In this document: one piece after another, positions 25,662 through 37,273 of the stretch
How positions within the stretch are numbered: position 1 is the first letter of the stretch
Layout of the letters: every line of letters starts with the position of its first letter
Assembly: GCF_000685315.1 (NCBI RefSeq)
Contig: NZ_ARYM01000002.1
Span: forward strand, 124,001 to 188,000
Direction of reading: 5' to 3'
DNA from: Hyphomonas polymorpha PS728
GTDB taxonomy: Bacteria > Pseudomonadota > Alphaproteobacteria > Caulobacterales > Hyphomonadaceae
Length of the DNA stretch: 64,000 nt
Program-made: the position numbers and the translations under genes
Notes under the pieces: model-generated
Databases searched by the model: none
What the model saw: only the letters and a program-made list of their open reading frames with translations
Told to the model about the DNA's origin: nothing

Positions 25662-26624
25662 TTACATCTCGCTGATCATGAGCTCGGCGTCGAGGACGAT
25701 ATATCTCTGGCGGCAGAGCTCTGCCCCCGGCCCGGTCTCCGGGCGCAGGTGGCGGGCGCTGATGTGCTGGTTCATGGCGGCGCTTATGTCCTGCTCGGTC
25801 AGGCCGTTCTGGCCAATCAGGCCTTTGAGCGTTTCCCCCGCCATTTTGCGCACTTCGATGAGAGATCGCACTTCGGCGTTCAGCACTTCGACCTGGCTGG
25901 CCGTGCGCACCTGCTGAACCGGGCTCTGGGTTTTGGAGAGCGCGATCAGCGCTTCAAGCTCGTCGATCTTCGGATCGATGACCGGATCAAGCTCGGCATA
26001 ACAGGTTGCTGCCACATCCCCGCGCCGGCCAAGGCCGGTAGTGAGATAGACCGGGAAGGCGGCGCCATCGCTGAGAAGGATCGGCTGAGCTGACGGCATC
26101 GGCGGGCTCGGTGAGGCAGGGCTCGGCGGCGCAGCGGCAGGGGCCTGAATGGGGGGCGCGGGCGCGGTGGCTTTCAGGCGGGGTGGTTCAACCGCCGCAG
26201 GGGCGGTCTCTGGCTGAAGCCGGCTGACCGCAGCGGGCGCGGTGAGCGTATCACCCGCCTCGGCGGCGCGTTGATACCATTTGGCAGCGAGGGCGGTATC
26301 CGCAGGCAATCCAGCGGCGCCGTTCTCATAGATACGGCCCAGTTGCAGCATCGAAGGCACATCGCCCGCTTCTGCCGCCTGCCTCATCAGATTGAGCCCG
26401 CGTGTCCTGTCCCGTGTGCACCCCTGACCGTAATAGCAGGCCTGTCCCTGAACCCCGAGTGCGGCGGCGTCCCCGGCGCGCGCATGACGCTCGATCACCT
26501 GCATCTGGCTGTAATCATCATCCAGCCAGGCATCGATGGCGGAGGAAAGTTCCGGCGGCATGGCAAAGGCGGCGGCTGCAAAGGCAGCGCTGGCGAGCAG
26601 AGATATCAGTAATTTGCGTCCCAT
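25662..26624 (-). CDS. Exported Sel1-repeat protein
   Basis: This 320-residue protein has a signal peptide (MGRKLLISLLASAAFAAAAFA). About three Sel1-type repeats span residues 45-120; the clearest pieces are ALGVQGQACYYGQGCTRDR, LMRQAAEAGDVPSMLQLGRIYENG and AAKWYQRAAEAGD. A proline/alanine-rich linker (about 125-170) and a C-terminal helical domain of unknown type follow. Sel1 proteins are periplasmic interaction scaffolds. The start at 26624 is preferred because longer in-frame starts precede the signal peptide. The divergent TPR gene starts 110 bases away, so the two share a promoter region. Confidence 0.82.
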   Translation of the reverse strand: MGRKLLISLLASAAFAAAAFAMPPELSSAIDAWLDDDYSQMQVIERHARAGDAAALGVQGQACYYGQGCTRDRTRGLNLMRQAAEAGDVPSMLQLGRIYENGAAGLPADTALAAKWYQRAAEAGDTLTAPAAVSRLQPETAPAAVEPPRLKATAPAPPIQAPAAAPPSPASPSPPMPSAQPILLSDGAAFPVYLTTGLGRRGDVAATCYAELDPVIDPKIDELEALIALSKTQSPVQQVRTASQVEVLNAEVRSLIEVRKMAGETLKGLIGQNGLTEQDISAAMNQHISARHLRPETGPGAELCRQRYIVLDAELMISEM

Positions 26625-26734
26625 ACGGTTTATCTTACCGGCGAGCCACTGCCTGTCCAGAAGAGGTAGCCGGGCGCCGCCGTGATTCGATTGCGGCTCG
26701 CCGAAGACCCTGTTTCGGACTATTATTAATCCAG

Positions 26735-27499
26735 ATGCAGGGACGCAGCTTGATTCTGATTGCTTTGGCCATGCTGGCAGCGATGCCGGCCCATGCAGAC
26801 TTTCGCGCGGCATCAGAAGCGTTCCGCGCCGGGCAGTATGACGCCGCTTTCGCGCAAGCCGCCCTCGAGCAGACACCCGACGCCTACGCCTTCCGTGCGC
26901 GGACCCTTCTGGCAAAAGCCATGAGCGGGGAGGGCGATCCGCCGCGCAGCCTGATCGACCAGGCCCTGGCCGAGGCGGAAAAAGCGCTGAAGCTGGACCC
27001 TGAACATGAGGAAGGCCGCCTGCAGAAGGCGATCTCCCTGTCGCTGATCCTGCGGCCCATGAGTATCAGCGAAGCCAGCAGGACCGGCTATGGCGAGCTT
27101 TCAAAACAGCTTGCTGAAGGTGTGCTCAAGGACGACCCGGCGAATTTCTATGCGCACGGCTTTCTGGCCGTCTGGCATGTGGAAGTCGAGCGCCGGGGCG
27201 GTACGATCGGCGCGGCCATCATGGGCGCCAGCCTGAAGACCGCGCGCCGCCATTATGACGAAGCCGTTCGTCTTGCCCCGGAGGATATCGGCCTGCGCTG
27301 GCAATGGGCCCGCGCGCTGGCCGCGCTGGACGCGAAGAAGCACCGCGCCGAGATCGAAACGGCGTTGCAGGCCGCTGTGGCCACTGATCCGGCTACGGAT
27401 CTTGACCGGGTGATGCAGGAACGCGCCGCCCGGCTGCTCGAAGCCGTCAGCCGCAAGAAACCCCGCGATGTGGAGCGCGTGGCGCTGGCGATGCTATAG
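26735..27499 (+). CDS. Exported TPR-like protein
   Basis: This 254-residue protein has a signal peptide ending AHA. The alpha-helical remainder has TPR-like pairs: about residues 25-55 (RAASEAFRAGQYDAAFAQA), 75-100 (ALAEAEKALKLDPEHEEGRLQ) and 170-200 (ARRHYDEAVRLAPEDIGLRW). It probably works as a periplasmic protein-protein adaptor. The ATG at 26735 begins the signal peptide, and upstream in-frame sequence is antisense to the Sel1 gene. The stop lies 10 bases from the convergent trxB stop, so there is little room for a terminator. Confidence 0.8.
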   Translation: MQGRSLILIALAMLAAMPAHADFRAASEAFRAGQYDAAFAQAALEQTPDAYAFRARTLLAKAMSGEGDPPRSLIDQALAEAEKALKLDPEHEEGRLQKAISLSLILRPMSISEASRTGYGELSKQLAEGVLKDDPANFYAHGFLAVWHVEVERRGGTIGAAIMGASLKTARRHYDEAVRLAPEDIGLRWQWARALAALDAKKHRAEIETALQAAVATDPATDLDRVMQERAARLLEAVSRKKPRDVERVALAML

Positions 27500-27509
27500 G
27501 GCTGAAGCC

Positions 27510-28484
27510 CTATTCTGCAGGAACAGCAGCAGCTTCAGCGTGGGCTTCCTGTTCGGAGAGGAAGCGTTCGGCGTCCAGCGCCGCCATGCAGCCCATGCCG
27601 GCGGCGGTGACGGCCTGGCGGTAGGTTTCGTCGGTCACGTCGCCGGCGGCAAACACGCCGGGGATGGCGGTTCGCGGCGAGCCGGGCTCGGTGATCAGAT
27701 AGCCATTCTCCTTCATCGGCAGCTTGCCAACAAAAAGATCCGTGGACGGAGCGTGTCCGATGGCGACGAAGACGCCATGAACAGGCAGTTCGCGGATATT
27801 GCCGGTGGTGAGGTCGCGGATGCGCGCGGCGGTGACGCCGAGAGGCTGCTCATCACCCACAACTTCCTCAAGCGTGTGATTCCAGATCACTTCGACCTTC
27901 GGATTCTTGAACAGGCGGTCCTGCAGGATTTTCTCGGCGCGGAAATGGTCGCGGCGGTGAATGACGGTGACCTTGGAGGCGAAGTTCGTCAGGAAGAGGG
28001 CCTCTTCCACAGCGGTGTTGCCCCCGCCGATGACCAGCACTTCCTTACCGCGATAGAAGAAGCCATCGCAGGTGGCGCAGGCGGAGACGCCGAAGCCCTT
28101 GAACTTCTCCTCGCTGGCAAGGTTCAGCCATTTGGCCTGGGCGCCCGTAGAGATAATGACCGAGTCTGCAGTGTAGGTCGTGCCGCTTTCGCCCACGGCC
28201 TTGAAGGGGCGGGTTTCAAAGTCGACCGAGAGAATGTGATCGCTGGCGACCTTGGCGCCCATCTTTTCGGCATGTTCCTGCATCTTCACCATCAGCTCGG
28301 GGCCCTGGATCTCGTCAAAGCCCGGATAGTTCTCGACTTCCGTGGTGATGGTGAGCTGGCCGCCGGGCTGCATGCCGGTGACGACGAGTGTATCGCGCAG
28401 GGCGCGGGCGGCGTAGATGGCGGCGGTCCAGCCGGCGGGGCCTGATCCGATGATCAGGATTTCGGCATGTTGTGTCTCGGCCAT
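27510..28484 (-). CDS. trxB: Thioredoxin-disulfide reductase
   Basis: This 324-residue TrxB has the FAD motif [18 protein letters not shown] at the N-terminus, the redox pair Cys136 and Cys139 in [10 protein letters not shown], an NADPH motif [15 protein letters not shown], and the C-terminal FAD segment [23 protein letters not shown]. It transfers electrons from NADPH to thioredoxin. The ATG at 28484 is preceded by a GGAGG site, which decides it over the in-frame ATG at 28526. The next gene upstream on the strand is the CDF transporter, 95 bases away. Confidence 0.95.
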   Translation of the reverse strand: MAETQHAEILIIGSGPAGWTAAIYAARALRDTLVVTGMQPGGQLTITTEVENYPGFDEIQGPELMVKMQEHAEKMGAKVASDHILSVDFETRPFKAVGESGTTYTADSVIISTGAQAKWLNLASEEKFKGFGVSACATCDGFFYRGKEVLVIGGGNTAVEEALFLTNFASKVTVIHRRDHFRAEKILQDRLFKNPKVEVIWNHTLEEVVGDEQPLGVTAARIRDLTTGNIRELPVHGVFVAIGHAPSTDLFVGKLPMKENGYLITEPGSPRTAIPGVFAAGDVTDETYRQAVTAAGMGCMAALDAERFLSEQEAHAEAAAVPAE

Positions 28485-28578
28485 CTTCAGCCTCCTTCGC
28501 GGACTCATGGGCGGGCTGGCCCCCATATGGGGCCTGAAGGGGCAGGGTTAAAGCGCTCTTGCGCTGGCCGCAAGGCAG

Positions 28579-29640
28579 CTATTCAGGGGCGGAGACAACT
28601 TCCACGGTGGCGTGGGAAACCTTGAACCGGCTGGCTAGGCGCGCCTTCACATCGCGGCGCAGGGATTCGGGATTGGCGCCCGGCGCGGCGGTGACTTCCA
28701 GCGTCACCAGGGGCCGCGATTCGGTCAACGACCAGGCATGGACATGGGCAACCCGGGACACGCCGGGGACATTTCCGGACAGATCATGGACAATTTCGGA
28801 CACCGAGAGACCCGGAGGGGTCCCTTCCAGCAGGATATGGCCAGACTGGCGCATGATGCGCACGCCCGCCACGATCACCAGCACGGCGACGAGGGCGGAG
28901 AGGATCGGGTCGGCCGGGGTCCAGCCTGTCCAGAGGATGATGCCGGCCGCGGCGATGGCAGCGACCGAGCCGAGAAGATCGCCGGCCACATGCCAGAGGG
29001 CGCCGCGCAGGTTCAGGTCTTGCCTGTCGCCGCCATGCAGAACAGCGAAAGCGGCGATATTGACCAGCAGGCCGCCGGCCGCGACGATCATCATCAGGCC
29101 GCCCATCACCTCGACCGGGGCGAGGAGGCGGTGGACCGCTTCCCAGATGATCCAGAGGCCGAGCAGGATCAGCAGCACGCCATTGGTAAAGGCGGCAAGG
29201 ATTTTCATCCGCGCGAAGCCATAGGAGCGGGCAGGATCGGCCGGGCGCTCGGCGAGTTTGTAACCGATCCAGGCGAGCAGCAGCGAGCCGGCATCGGTGA
29301 ACATGTGGGCGGCGTCTGCCAGGAGGGCGAGGGAGCCGGAGATGAGGCCGCCGGCCACTTCGGCAAACATGAAGGCGGCTGTCAGCACGGCGGCAATGGC
29401 CACGCGGCGGCGGGAGTCGGCGCTGGTCATGTCAGCATGATGGTCATGGGAATGGCCGGCATGGCTGTGATCGTGGCCATGGCCGTGATCGTGGGCATGC
29501 GCGCCGGGATCGGCCGGGCAGTCTAGCCCGGTGGCGCTGCTGTGGCCGTGACCATGGGCGTGGTCATGATCATGGCCGGGATCATGATCCTTGACGGCGG
29601 GGCTGCCATGCCCCGGGGGATTTGCATGCGGTTTGGTCAT
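28579..29640 (-). CDS. Cation diffusion facilitator (Zn/Co/Cd efflux), His-rich N-terminus
   Basis: This 353-residue CDF transporter starts with a cytoplasmic segment (about residues 1-70) dense in His-Asp and His-Gly pairs, typical of zinc-buffering loops. Six transmembrane helices follow. HMFTDAGSLLLAWIGY carries the conserved His and Asp of helix 2, and the helix-5 motif is HVAGDLLGSVAAI. The C-terminal CDF cytoplasmic domain ends with HATVEVVSAPE. It exports divalent metals in exchange for protons, as ZitB and CzcD do. The gene contains phased TGTCC array B. The start at 29640 is chosen because upstream codons overlap the promoter of the divergent VOC gene. Confidence 0.92.
   Translation of the reverse strand: MTKPHANPPGHGSPAVKDHDPGHDHDHAHGHGHSSATGLDCPADPGAHAHDHGHGHDHSHAGHSHDHHADMTSADSRRRVAIAAVLTAAFMFAEVAGGLISGSLALLADAAHMFTDAGSLLLAWIGYKLAERPADPARSYGFARMKILAAFTNGVLLILLGLWIIWEAVHRLLAPVEVMGGLMMIVAAGGLLVNIAAFAVLHGGDRQDLNLRGALWHVAGDLLGSVAAIAAAGIILWTGWTPADPILSALVAVLVIVAGVRIMRQSGHILLEGTPPGLSVSEIVHDLSGNVPGVSRVAHVHAWSLTESRPLVTLEVTAAPGANPESLRRDVKARLASRFKVSHATVEVVSAPE
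28756..28802 (-). repeat. Helically phased TGTCC array B, inside the CDF gene
   Basis: On the minus strand TGTCC recurs five times (plus-strand GGACA at 28756, 28767, 28777, 28788 and 28798; spacing 11, 10, 11, 10). The first 27 bases align with array A at 19581 with few differences, although this copy is coding. Confidence 0.65.
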
Positions 29641-29786
29641 CTTGCCCGAGCCAGTGGCGCCTTCCGGCGGGGAAAGCAATCCGTGCGTAATAGCATAACC
29701 TTGTTTACCTTGCGTCGTTGTTGCGGCGTTTGTTCTGCTCGTTAGGGTCTTCTCAAAAGAAAATACCTCCGGGGAGAACCACAACC

Positions 29787-30512
29787 ATGACCCTGCCGCG
29801 TCTCCGACAATTGGTGATTGCCGCCCGAAGCCTGAGCACCGCTGATCAGCTGGCCGAACTGCTGGGCCTGGGCGAGCCGTTCATCGACCCCGGCGTGGAG
29901 GAGTTTGGTCTCGTCAACCGCGTGTTCCCGATCGGGGACCAGTTCCTGGAAGTCGTCGTGCCGACAAGCGGCAAGGCGCCGGCGGCCCGCTTCATCGAGC
30001 GGGGTGGGGAAGGGGGCTATATGGCGATCTTCCAGACCGAGGATCTGGCGGCCGCCCGCGCGCGGGTGGACCAGCTGGGCGTGCGCCGCGTGTGGAACAT
30101 GGACCTCGACGACATTGCCGCGAGCCATCTTCACCCCGCCGATGTGGGCGGGGCGATTGTCTCCATCGACGAGGCGCGCCCGGCGGCAAGCTGGCGCTGG
30201 GCGGGGCCGGGCTGGCAGAAGCGGGCAAAGCCGGGCGCCCTGCGCGGCGCGGTGCTGGCGGGGCCGGACCCCGAAGGCATGGCGGCGCACTGGGCCGATA
30301 TCCTGGCCGTGCCCAAGGGGCGGCGTTACCTGCGCGTGGCAGACGAGGCGGGGATTGAATTCCGTCAGGGGCCGGAGGAAAGGCTGATCCAGTTCCAGAT
30401 CGCCGTGAAGGAACCGCGCGTGGCGCTGCAGCGGGCGCGCGGCATGAACCTCTGCGTGGTGGACCGCGTGGTGAAGATTGCCGGCGTGGGGCTGGAGCTG
30501 GAAGCGGTTTAG
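29787..30512 (+). CDS. VOC superfamily (glyoxalase-like) protein
   Basis: This 241-residue protein resembles two consecutive glyoxalase/dioxygenase (VOC) half-modules, as in the glyoxalase-like domain family. The first (about 1-120) starts LRQLVIAARSLSTADQLAELLGL and includes RVFPIGDQFLEVVVP; the second begins near LRGAVLAGPDPEGMAAHWADIL. Metal ligands cannot be fixed from sequence alone. The start ATG has a GGGGAGA site. It is divergent from the CDF gene. The enzymatic reaction is not predictable, and a non-catalytic binding role is possible. Confidence 0.78.
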   Translation: MTLPRLRQLVIAARSLSTADQLAELLGLGEPFIDPGVEEFGLVNRVFPIGDQFLEVVVPTSGKAPAARFIERGGEGGYMAIFQTEDLAAARARVDQLGVRRVWNMDLDDIAASHLHPADVGGAIVSIDEARPAASWRWAGPGWQKRAKPGALRGAVLAGPDPEGMAAHWADILAVPKGRRYLRVADEAGIEFRQGPEERLIQFQIAVKEPRVALQRARGMNLCVVDRVVKIAGVGLELEAV

Positions 30513-30533
30513 AGGGGGCGGGATGCCCGCTGA

Positions 30534-30609
30534 CATCCTTCGACTTCGCTCAGGATGAGCTTCTCGGACGCAGCCTGTCGGAGCTCATCCTGAGCGAAGT
30601 CGAAGGATG
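30534..30609. repeat. 28-bp perfect inverted repeat
   Basis: Arms 30534-30561 and 30582-30609 are exact reverse complements around a 20-base loop, built on the CTTCGACTTCGCTCAGGATG core. It lies 21 bases past the VOC gene stop. It resembles dispersed palindromic elements seen in many environmental bacterial genomes and may also terminate transcription. Confidence 0.85.
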
Positions 30610-30699
30610 GCGGGCGCGTGCAGGTTTCAGCCAGCAGATTTGCCCGGACGCAGCGTGGGCTGGCCGGTGTTTGGGGCTGAATTCGGGGTTGGTTAGGCG

Positions 30700-31128
30700 C
30701 TAGGATGTGTCGGTGATGGGCGAGAGGGTGCAGGCGCCCTTCATTCCTTCTCGGGGCATTTGCAGTGCAAACGCTTTTCCCTCAAAGCCCCCGCTTGCGC
30801 AGGGGAAGATTACAGCGCGTGCTTCGGCGTTGAGGAAAGCGGGAACGGCGGTTGACCAGATGGGATCATCCCATGCTGCGCGCAGGGGCGTGACTGGTCT
30901 GTAGGCAGACGGGTCCGGCGTGCGGTCGCCGAGATAGGCTATCGTGATGCCGCCCCACCAGTGGACGCGGACAAGGGACGGGCCCCGGCCCATGGCGGCG
31001 AGCTGTTTGGAAGCGCGGACGAGTTGCCAGGCCAGCATCGGCCAGAACAGCGGGAACACCAGGTCAAAGAACCCGGCGAAATCGGGATGTCTGCGGAGGG
31101 CGGCGAGCATCGTCATGAGGCGGAGCAT
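30700..31128 (-). CDS. Protein of unknown function with a hydrophobic N-terminal helix
   Basis: About 142 residues, with start options at 31128, 31116 or 31110; I list the first. Residues 15-40 are hydrophobic and aromatic (FAGFFDLVFPLFWPMLAWQLV), followed by a charged, Trp-containing domain (SLVRVHWWGGITIAYLGDRTPD). I do not recognise it. Its 3' portion (30759-30782) contains a sequence nearly identical to part of the repeat cluster at 31282-31304, so the C-terminus may have been rewritten by a repeat element. Coding status is moderate: the reading frame is the only long one here that starts after the palindromes. Confidence 0.5.
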   Translation of the reverse strand: MLRLMTMLAALRRHPDFAGFFDLVFPLFWPMLAWQLVRASKQLAAMGRGPSLVRVHWWGGITIAYLGDRTPDPSAYRPVTPLRAAWDDPIWSTAVPAFLNAEARAVIFPCASGGFEGKAFALQMPREGMKGACTLSPITDTS

Positions 31129-31241
31129 ACGCCGGGACGCGGAGGGGGTGGGGAAGGTTTTGGGAAGAAATTTGTAGGGCTTTGTAGGGATTGAGAATTC
31201 TGTTCGCAGCAGGGGCGGGAAGTGTTGGATAGGGCGGAAGA

Positions 31242-31417
31242 CCCTCACCTCCCATTGCTTTGCAATGGCCTGCTACGGACGTTTGCAGGGCAAACGCTTT
31301 CCCTGCGCAGCCTCTCCCATTTTATGGGAGAGGGGTAAGAGGCGTTGCGCTACCTTAACCCCTCTCCCGCGTTCGGGAGAGGAGGGGCCCGCGCCCGAAG
31401 GGCGTGGGAGGTGAGGG
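31242..31417. repeat. Composite palindromic element
   Basis: A 13-bp perfect inverted repeat (31242-31254 with 31405-31417) encloses nested hairpins: GTTTGC/GCAAAC at 31281-31295, a 10-bp stem at 31311-31333 and a 9-bp stem at 31361-31382. The last two share a CCTCTCCC/GGGAGAGG core. No ORF is inside. It looks like a non-coding dispersed element between genes. Confidence 0.75.
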
Positions 31418-31432
31418 CTCTGCCCGTGAAGC

Positions 31433-31615
31433 CTAGCCTTTCCGTTCCGGGATCTTGTCGTGCTTGGTGGAGGCCATGTCTTCGAGTTCCTTCTCGGTCA
31501 TGGTCTCGTACATCTCTTTCGAAGCGCCCTGGAGTTTGGATTTGGGCGTCTCGCCGCGCTTGGCACTGAGGGCCGCGCCGGCGGCTTTCTGCTGGGCTTC
31601 AGATTGGGCTTTCAT
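31433..31615 (-). CDS. Small DUF3008-like protein
   Basis: This 60-residue basic protein starts MKAQSEAQQKAAGAALSAKRG and has a conserved-looking SKLQGASKEMYETMTEKELEDMA core and a charged tail. It is highly hydrophilic and helical, and matches what I know of the DUF3008 family of small stress-associated bacterial proteins; the function is unknown. A GGAGCGAG site lies just before the ATG at 31615, which supports this start over the longer frame beginning at 31669. The gene stands alone between a repeat cluster and an AT-rich orphan gene. Confidence 0.78.
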   Translation of the reverse strand: MKAQSEAQQKAAGAALSAKRGETPKSKLQGASKEMYETMTEKELEDMASTKHDKIPERKG

Positions 31616-31721
31616 GGGGCTCGCTCCTTGCGTTGGCGTGCGTCCCCCCACGGAGGATTTAACGCGCAAGGGCGGGGATGGTTGCGAAGCTATAGTATTG
31701 TGAGCGCTTCGTCGTCAGGTG

Positions 31722-32318
31722 TCATTGCGGCTCGGGGAAAACTTCATCACATTCTTCCATGGCGCTGATTGGCCAATCCGAGTCCATCAAAACTTTTTCC
31801 TGAGCATCATTTAGATAAATCAGGTAGTCCGCATAAATTCTTTCTCTGAAATTGTCCAAAGATGCTCGATCATTGAAAGGGATTTCGTCGGGAGCTGGGG
31901 TGGATGTAAACGTGACATACACAATGCTGCCTATTCTGTTCGATGCATGCGCCGCTGTTGTGAGGCGCCCCTCAGCTGCAACCCAATAAGCTGCTGTGCA
32001 TTTGACGCTTGCAGAGTATTTCACCGGGGCAACATCAATCATTGGTTTTATAGTTGCGGCGCTTTCTTTTGACCGAATTTCTATATCTCCGCCTGACGCA
32101 ATAAAGTCGCTTGCATCGCTTTCAGCGCGCTCTTTCTGCTGTTCCGTCAGCATTTCCCCAAATGGGTCCATGTACTTCCATGCCCAAGCATCTTCGCTCG
32201 AGTCGTCGGCGATGACTGGTGTGGGCGCTGGGGGCTCGATTGCTGCTTGTTGTGCGGAACAGCTCACCCCGCAGAGCGCTATGAGGGGTAAGCCAGCAAA
32301 AAGAGAAAACTCACGCAT
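31722..32318 (-). CDS. Predicted lipoprotein of unknown function, AT-richer than surroundings
   Basis: This 198-residue protein begins with a lipoprotein-like signal whose cysteine lies in GVSCSAQ at about residue 20. The remainder is soluble with no domain I recognise; its end is acidic and contains a second Cys (EECDEVF). The ATG at 32318 is used, and the GTG one codon earlier is an alternative. Codon use and base composition are clearly more AT-rich than gyrB next door, suggesting acquisition by transfer. It stands alone, with the same strand as gyrB but 49 bases downstream of its stop. Confidence 0.62.
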   Translation of the reverse strand: MREFSLFAGLPLIALCGVSCSAQQAAIEPPAPTPVIADDSSEDAWAWKYMDPFGEMLTEQQKERAESDASDFIASGGDIEIRSKESAATIKPMIDVAPVKYSASVKCTAAYWVAAEGRLTTAAHASNRIGSIVYVTFTSTPAPDEIPFNDRASLDNFRERIYADYLIYLNDAQEKVLMDSDWPISAMEECDEVFPEPQ

Positions 32319-32366
32319 CACAGGTGAGGCCGATCACGTTTCACAGAGCCAAAAATGGAGAATGCA

Positions 32367-34847
<2,481 letters not shown>

Positions 34848-34955
34848 TTAAATATAGGGGATTTACGCTCCGCTGGGAACCGGAGCGGCAATCATTTTGC
34901 AGTGCCTCGGGGGCGGCAAAAAAGTATTTGGAATCAGGGGATTGCCGAGGGTTTT

Positions 34956-34976
34956 CGGGGCGGCGGGGCCGCCCCG
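34956..34976. other. GC-rich hairpin after the helicase gene
   Basis: An 8-bp stem (34956-34963 with 34969-34976) with a 5-base loop lies 9 bases past the helicase stop. On the helicase strand it is followed by A rather than T, so it is not a canonical intrinsic terminator. Confidence 0.45.
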
Positions 34977-34984
34977 GCGGCGGC

Positions 34985-37141
34985 TTACGCGCGCGGCTTC
35001 TTCAGACCCTGGAAACTCTTGCCTTTTGGTCCCTTGGGTGGGCCGGATTTACCGCCCGGTTTGCCCTTGCCGGCCGGCTTGCCCGAGGGCTTTCCGGCAG
35101 ACTTTCCGGGGCCCTTGGTGAAGGACGGCTTGTCCTTGTTGCCGGCCCAGGCGGGCTTGGCGGGACGCTCGCTGCGGCCTTCCTCGCGGGGGCCGTCATA
35201 CCGCTTTCCGGCGGGCTTCTCAGCGCGGCTGGAGCGGTCTTTCCAGTCGGGGCGCTCGCTGCTGCTGCGGGCGGGACGTTCGGCGGGGTTCCAGTCGCTC
35301 TTGCGCTCACGCGGCTCGCGGCGTTCCGGGCGTTCGGCCCGGTCGAAGCGGGGCGGGCGATCCTCGCTGCGGCTTTCGCTGCGCCCTTCCGGGCGGCGTT
35401 CGCGGCGGGGCGGGGGGGCGGCATCCTCGATCTCGGGCACGCCATCGAGCGGGAAGGCCTGCAGGCTGCCCTCAAGGCGGCCATTCTCGGCGTGCTCGAA
35501 CAGGCGCTCGGCGCCTTCGGGGGTCAGCTCGACATGGGTGTTGCCGGAATTGATCCGGATCTGGCCGATCTGGTCGCGGTCGATGCCGCCGGCCTTGCAG
35601 AGCATCGGCAGCAGCCATTTGGGATCGGCATTCTTCTTGCGGCCGACATTGATGGCGATCCAGACGGCGCCGTCGATGCTGGCACGTTCACGCCGGGCGC
35701 GGGGTTCGCGCGGCTCACGTGGTTCGCGGTCCGACCAGTCGCGGCGCTCACGCGGGGCGCGCTCGGGGCGGTCCTGCCACTCGCGCTCGCCGCGATCCTC
35801 GCGGGGTTTGCGGGCCGGGCGGTCGTCCACTTCGCGCAGGTCTTCGGGCGCCGAGCGGCCAGCGCGGGCCTTGCGGATGAAAGCGGCGGCGATCTGCTCT
35901 GGCGTATGTTCCGCCATCAGACGGGAGACGAGGTCTTCTTCCTTCTCCACCATCGGATTGGTGAGGGCGGTATCGGCCAGAAGGCGGGCGTCATCACGCG
36001 CGGTGACATCATCGGCAGACGGCGGGCGGGCCCAGCGGGCCTCAACCTTGGCATCCTGCAGGAGGCGCTCGACCCTGCGGCGGGCCTTGGGCGCAACGAT
36101 CAGTGTGCTGATACCCTTGCGGCCGGCGCGGCCTGTGCGGCCCGAACGGTGGAGCAGGGTGGCCGGATCACGCGGCAGGTCAGCATGGATCACGAGGTCG
36201 AGCTTTGGCAGGTCCAGGCCGCGGGCGGCGACATCGGTGGCGATGCAGACGCGGGCACGGCCAGAGCGCAGCGAGGAGAGGGCGTTGGCGCGCTCTTTCT
36301 GGCTGAACTCGCCCGAGAGGGCCACAACGCTGAAACCGCGATTGCCGAGGCGCGTGACGAGATGGTTCACGGCGGCGCGGGTGGAGCAGAAGACGATGGC
36401 GCTTTCCGTGTCGGAATGGCGCACGATGTTGACGATGGCGTTTTCTTCGTCGCCTGGGGCAACCATCAGCGCTTCATAAGCGATGTCGGCATGGGCGGTG
36501 GTGTCGCTGGCCGTGGTGATGCGCAAGGCATCTTTCTGGTAGCGAGAGGCGAGCGCGGCGATACCTTTCGGCACGGTGGCCGAAAACATCAGGGTACGGC
36601 GATCCGCAGGCGTATCTTCGAGGATGTGCTCAAGCTCTTCGCGGAAGCCCATGTCGAGCATCTCGTCAGCTTCGTCGAGCACCACGGCGCGGATTTCGGA
36701 GGTGTCGAGCGAGCCGCGATTGATATGGTCTGACAGGCGGCCCGGCGTGCCGACAACGATATGGGCGCCGCGTTCCAGCGCCCGGCGCTCGTCGCGCATG
36801 TCCATGCCGCCGACACAGGTGGCGATTTCGGCATTGGCGTTGGCGTAGAGCCAGCGCAGCTCGCGGGCGACCTGCAGGGCAAGCTCGCGCGTGGGCGCGA
36901 TGATCAGGCCGAGGGGGGCGGACGCGCGGATGAGGAAGGTTTCCTCCCCGGCGAGGAGCTCATTCGCGATGGCGAGGCCGAAGGCAACCGTTTTGCCTGA
37001 ACCGGTGCGCGCGGAGACCAGAAGGTCGCGTCCTTCCAGTTCCGGCGCGGTGGCGGCGGACTGGACTTCGGTGAGGTTTTCGTAGCCACGCTCAAGGATG
37101 GCTGCGCGGAGGGCGGCAGGCAGGGTTTCAGGCAGATTCAT
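34985..37141 (-). CDS. DEAD-box RNA helicase with DbpA-type RNA-binding domain
   Basis: This is a 718-residue helicase. Core motifs are the Q-motif region near ENLTEVQSAA, Walker A SARTGSGKTVAF, DEAD in VVLDEADEMLDMG, FSATVP, and the second RecA lobe with ATDVAARGLDLP and HRSGRTGRAGRKG. Residues about 470-550 match the DbpA/CsdA RNA-binding domain (AVWIAINVGRKKNADPKW). The last 160 residues are low-complexity Arg/Glu then Lys/Gly/Pro rich, typical of CsdA-like proteins that act in ribosome assembly and cold-shock RNA unwinding. The ATG at 37141 is chosen over an upstream frame extension. Confidence 0.93.
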   Translation of the reverse strand: MNLPETLPAALRAAILERGYENLTEVQSAATAPELEGRDLLVSARTGSGKTVAFGLAIANELLAGEETFLIRASAPLGLIIAPTRELALQVARELRWLYANANAEIATCVGGMDMRDERRALERGAHIVVGTPGRLSDHINRGSLDTSEIRAVVLDEADEMLDMGFREELEHILEDTPADRRTLMFSATVPKGIAALASRYQKDALRITTASDTTAHADIAYEALMVAPGDEENAIVNIVRHSDTESAIVFCSTRAAVNHLVTRLGNRGFSVVALSGEFSQKERANALSSLRSGRARVCIATDVAARGLDLPKLDLVIHADLPRDPATLLHRSGRTGRAGRKGISTLIVAPKARRRVERLLQDAKVEARWARPPSADDVTARDDARLLADTALTNPMVEKEEDLVSRLMAEHTPEQIAAAFIRKARAGRSAPEDLREVDDRPARKPREDRGEREWQDRPERAPRERRDWSDREPREPREPRARRERASIDGAVWIAINVGRKKNADPKWLLPMLCKAGGIDRDQIGQIRINSGNTHVELTPEGAERLFEHAENGRLEGSLQAFPLDGVPEIEDAAPPPRRERRPEGRSESRSEDRPPRFDRAERPERREPRERKSDWNPAERPARSSSERPDWKDRSSRAEKPAGKRYDGPREEGRSERPAKPAWAGNKDKPSFTKGPGKSAGKPSGKPAGKGKPGGKSGPPKGPKGKSFQGLKKPRA

Positions 37142-37273
37142 GGAGGAGACAAGACTTTCAGGCGTCACAATCGGTGCCCAATGACACAGAACGGGGGCGG
37201 GCGCCATGGCAGGACGCCACATAAGGGAGAATACTTACAGTGAACATCCTTAAGCGGTGGTATCTCCCCGGCC

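Noticed and set aside
26402-26734. N-terminal extension of the TPR-like protein
   Set aside because: The in-frame sequence upstream is antisense to the Sel1 gene and precedes a clear signal peptide starting at 26735.
34928-36733. A 601-codon plus-strand open frame
   Set aside because: Antisense to the DEAD-box helicase; its low-complexity Gly/Ala composition mirrors the Arg-rich tail of the real gene.
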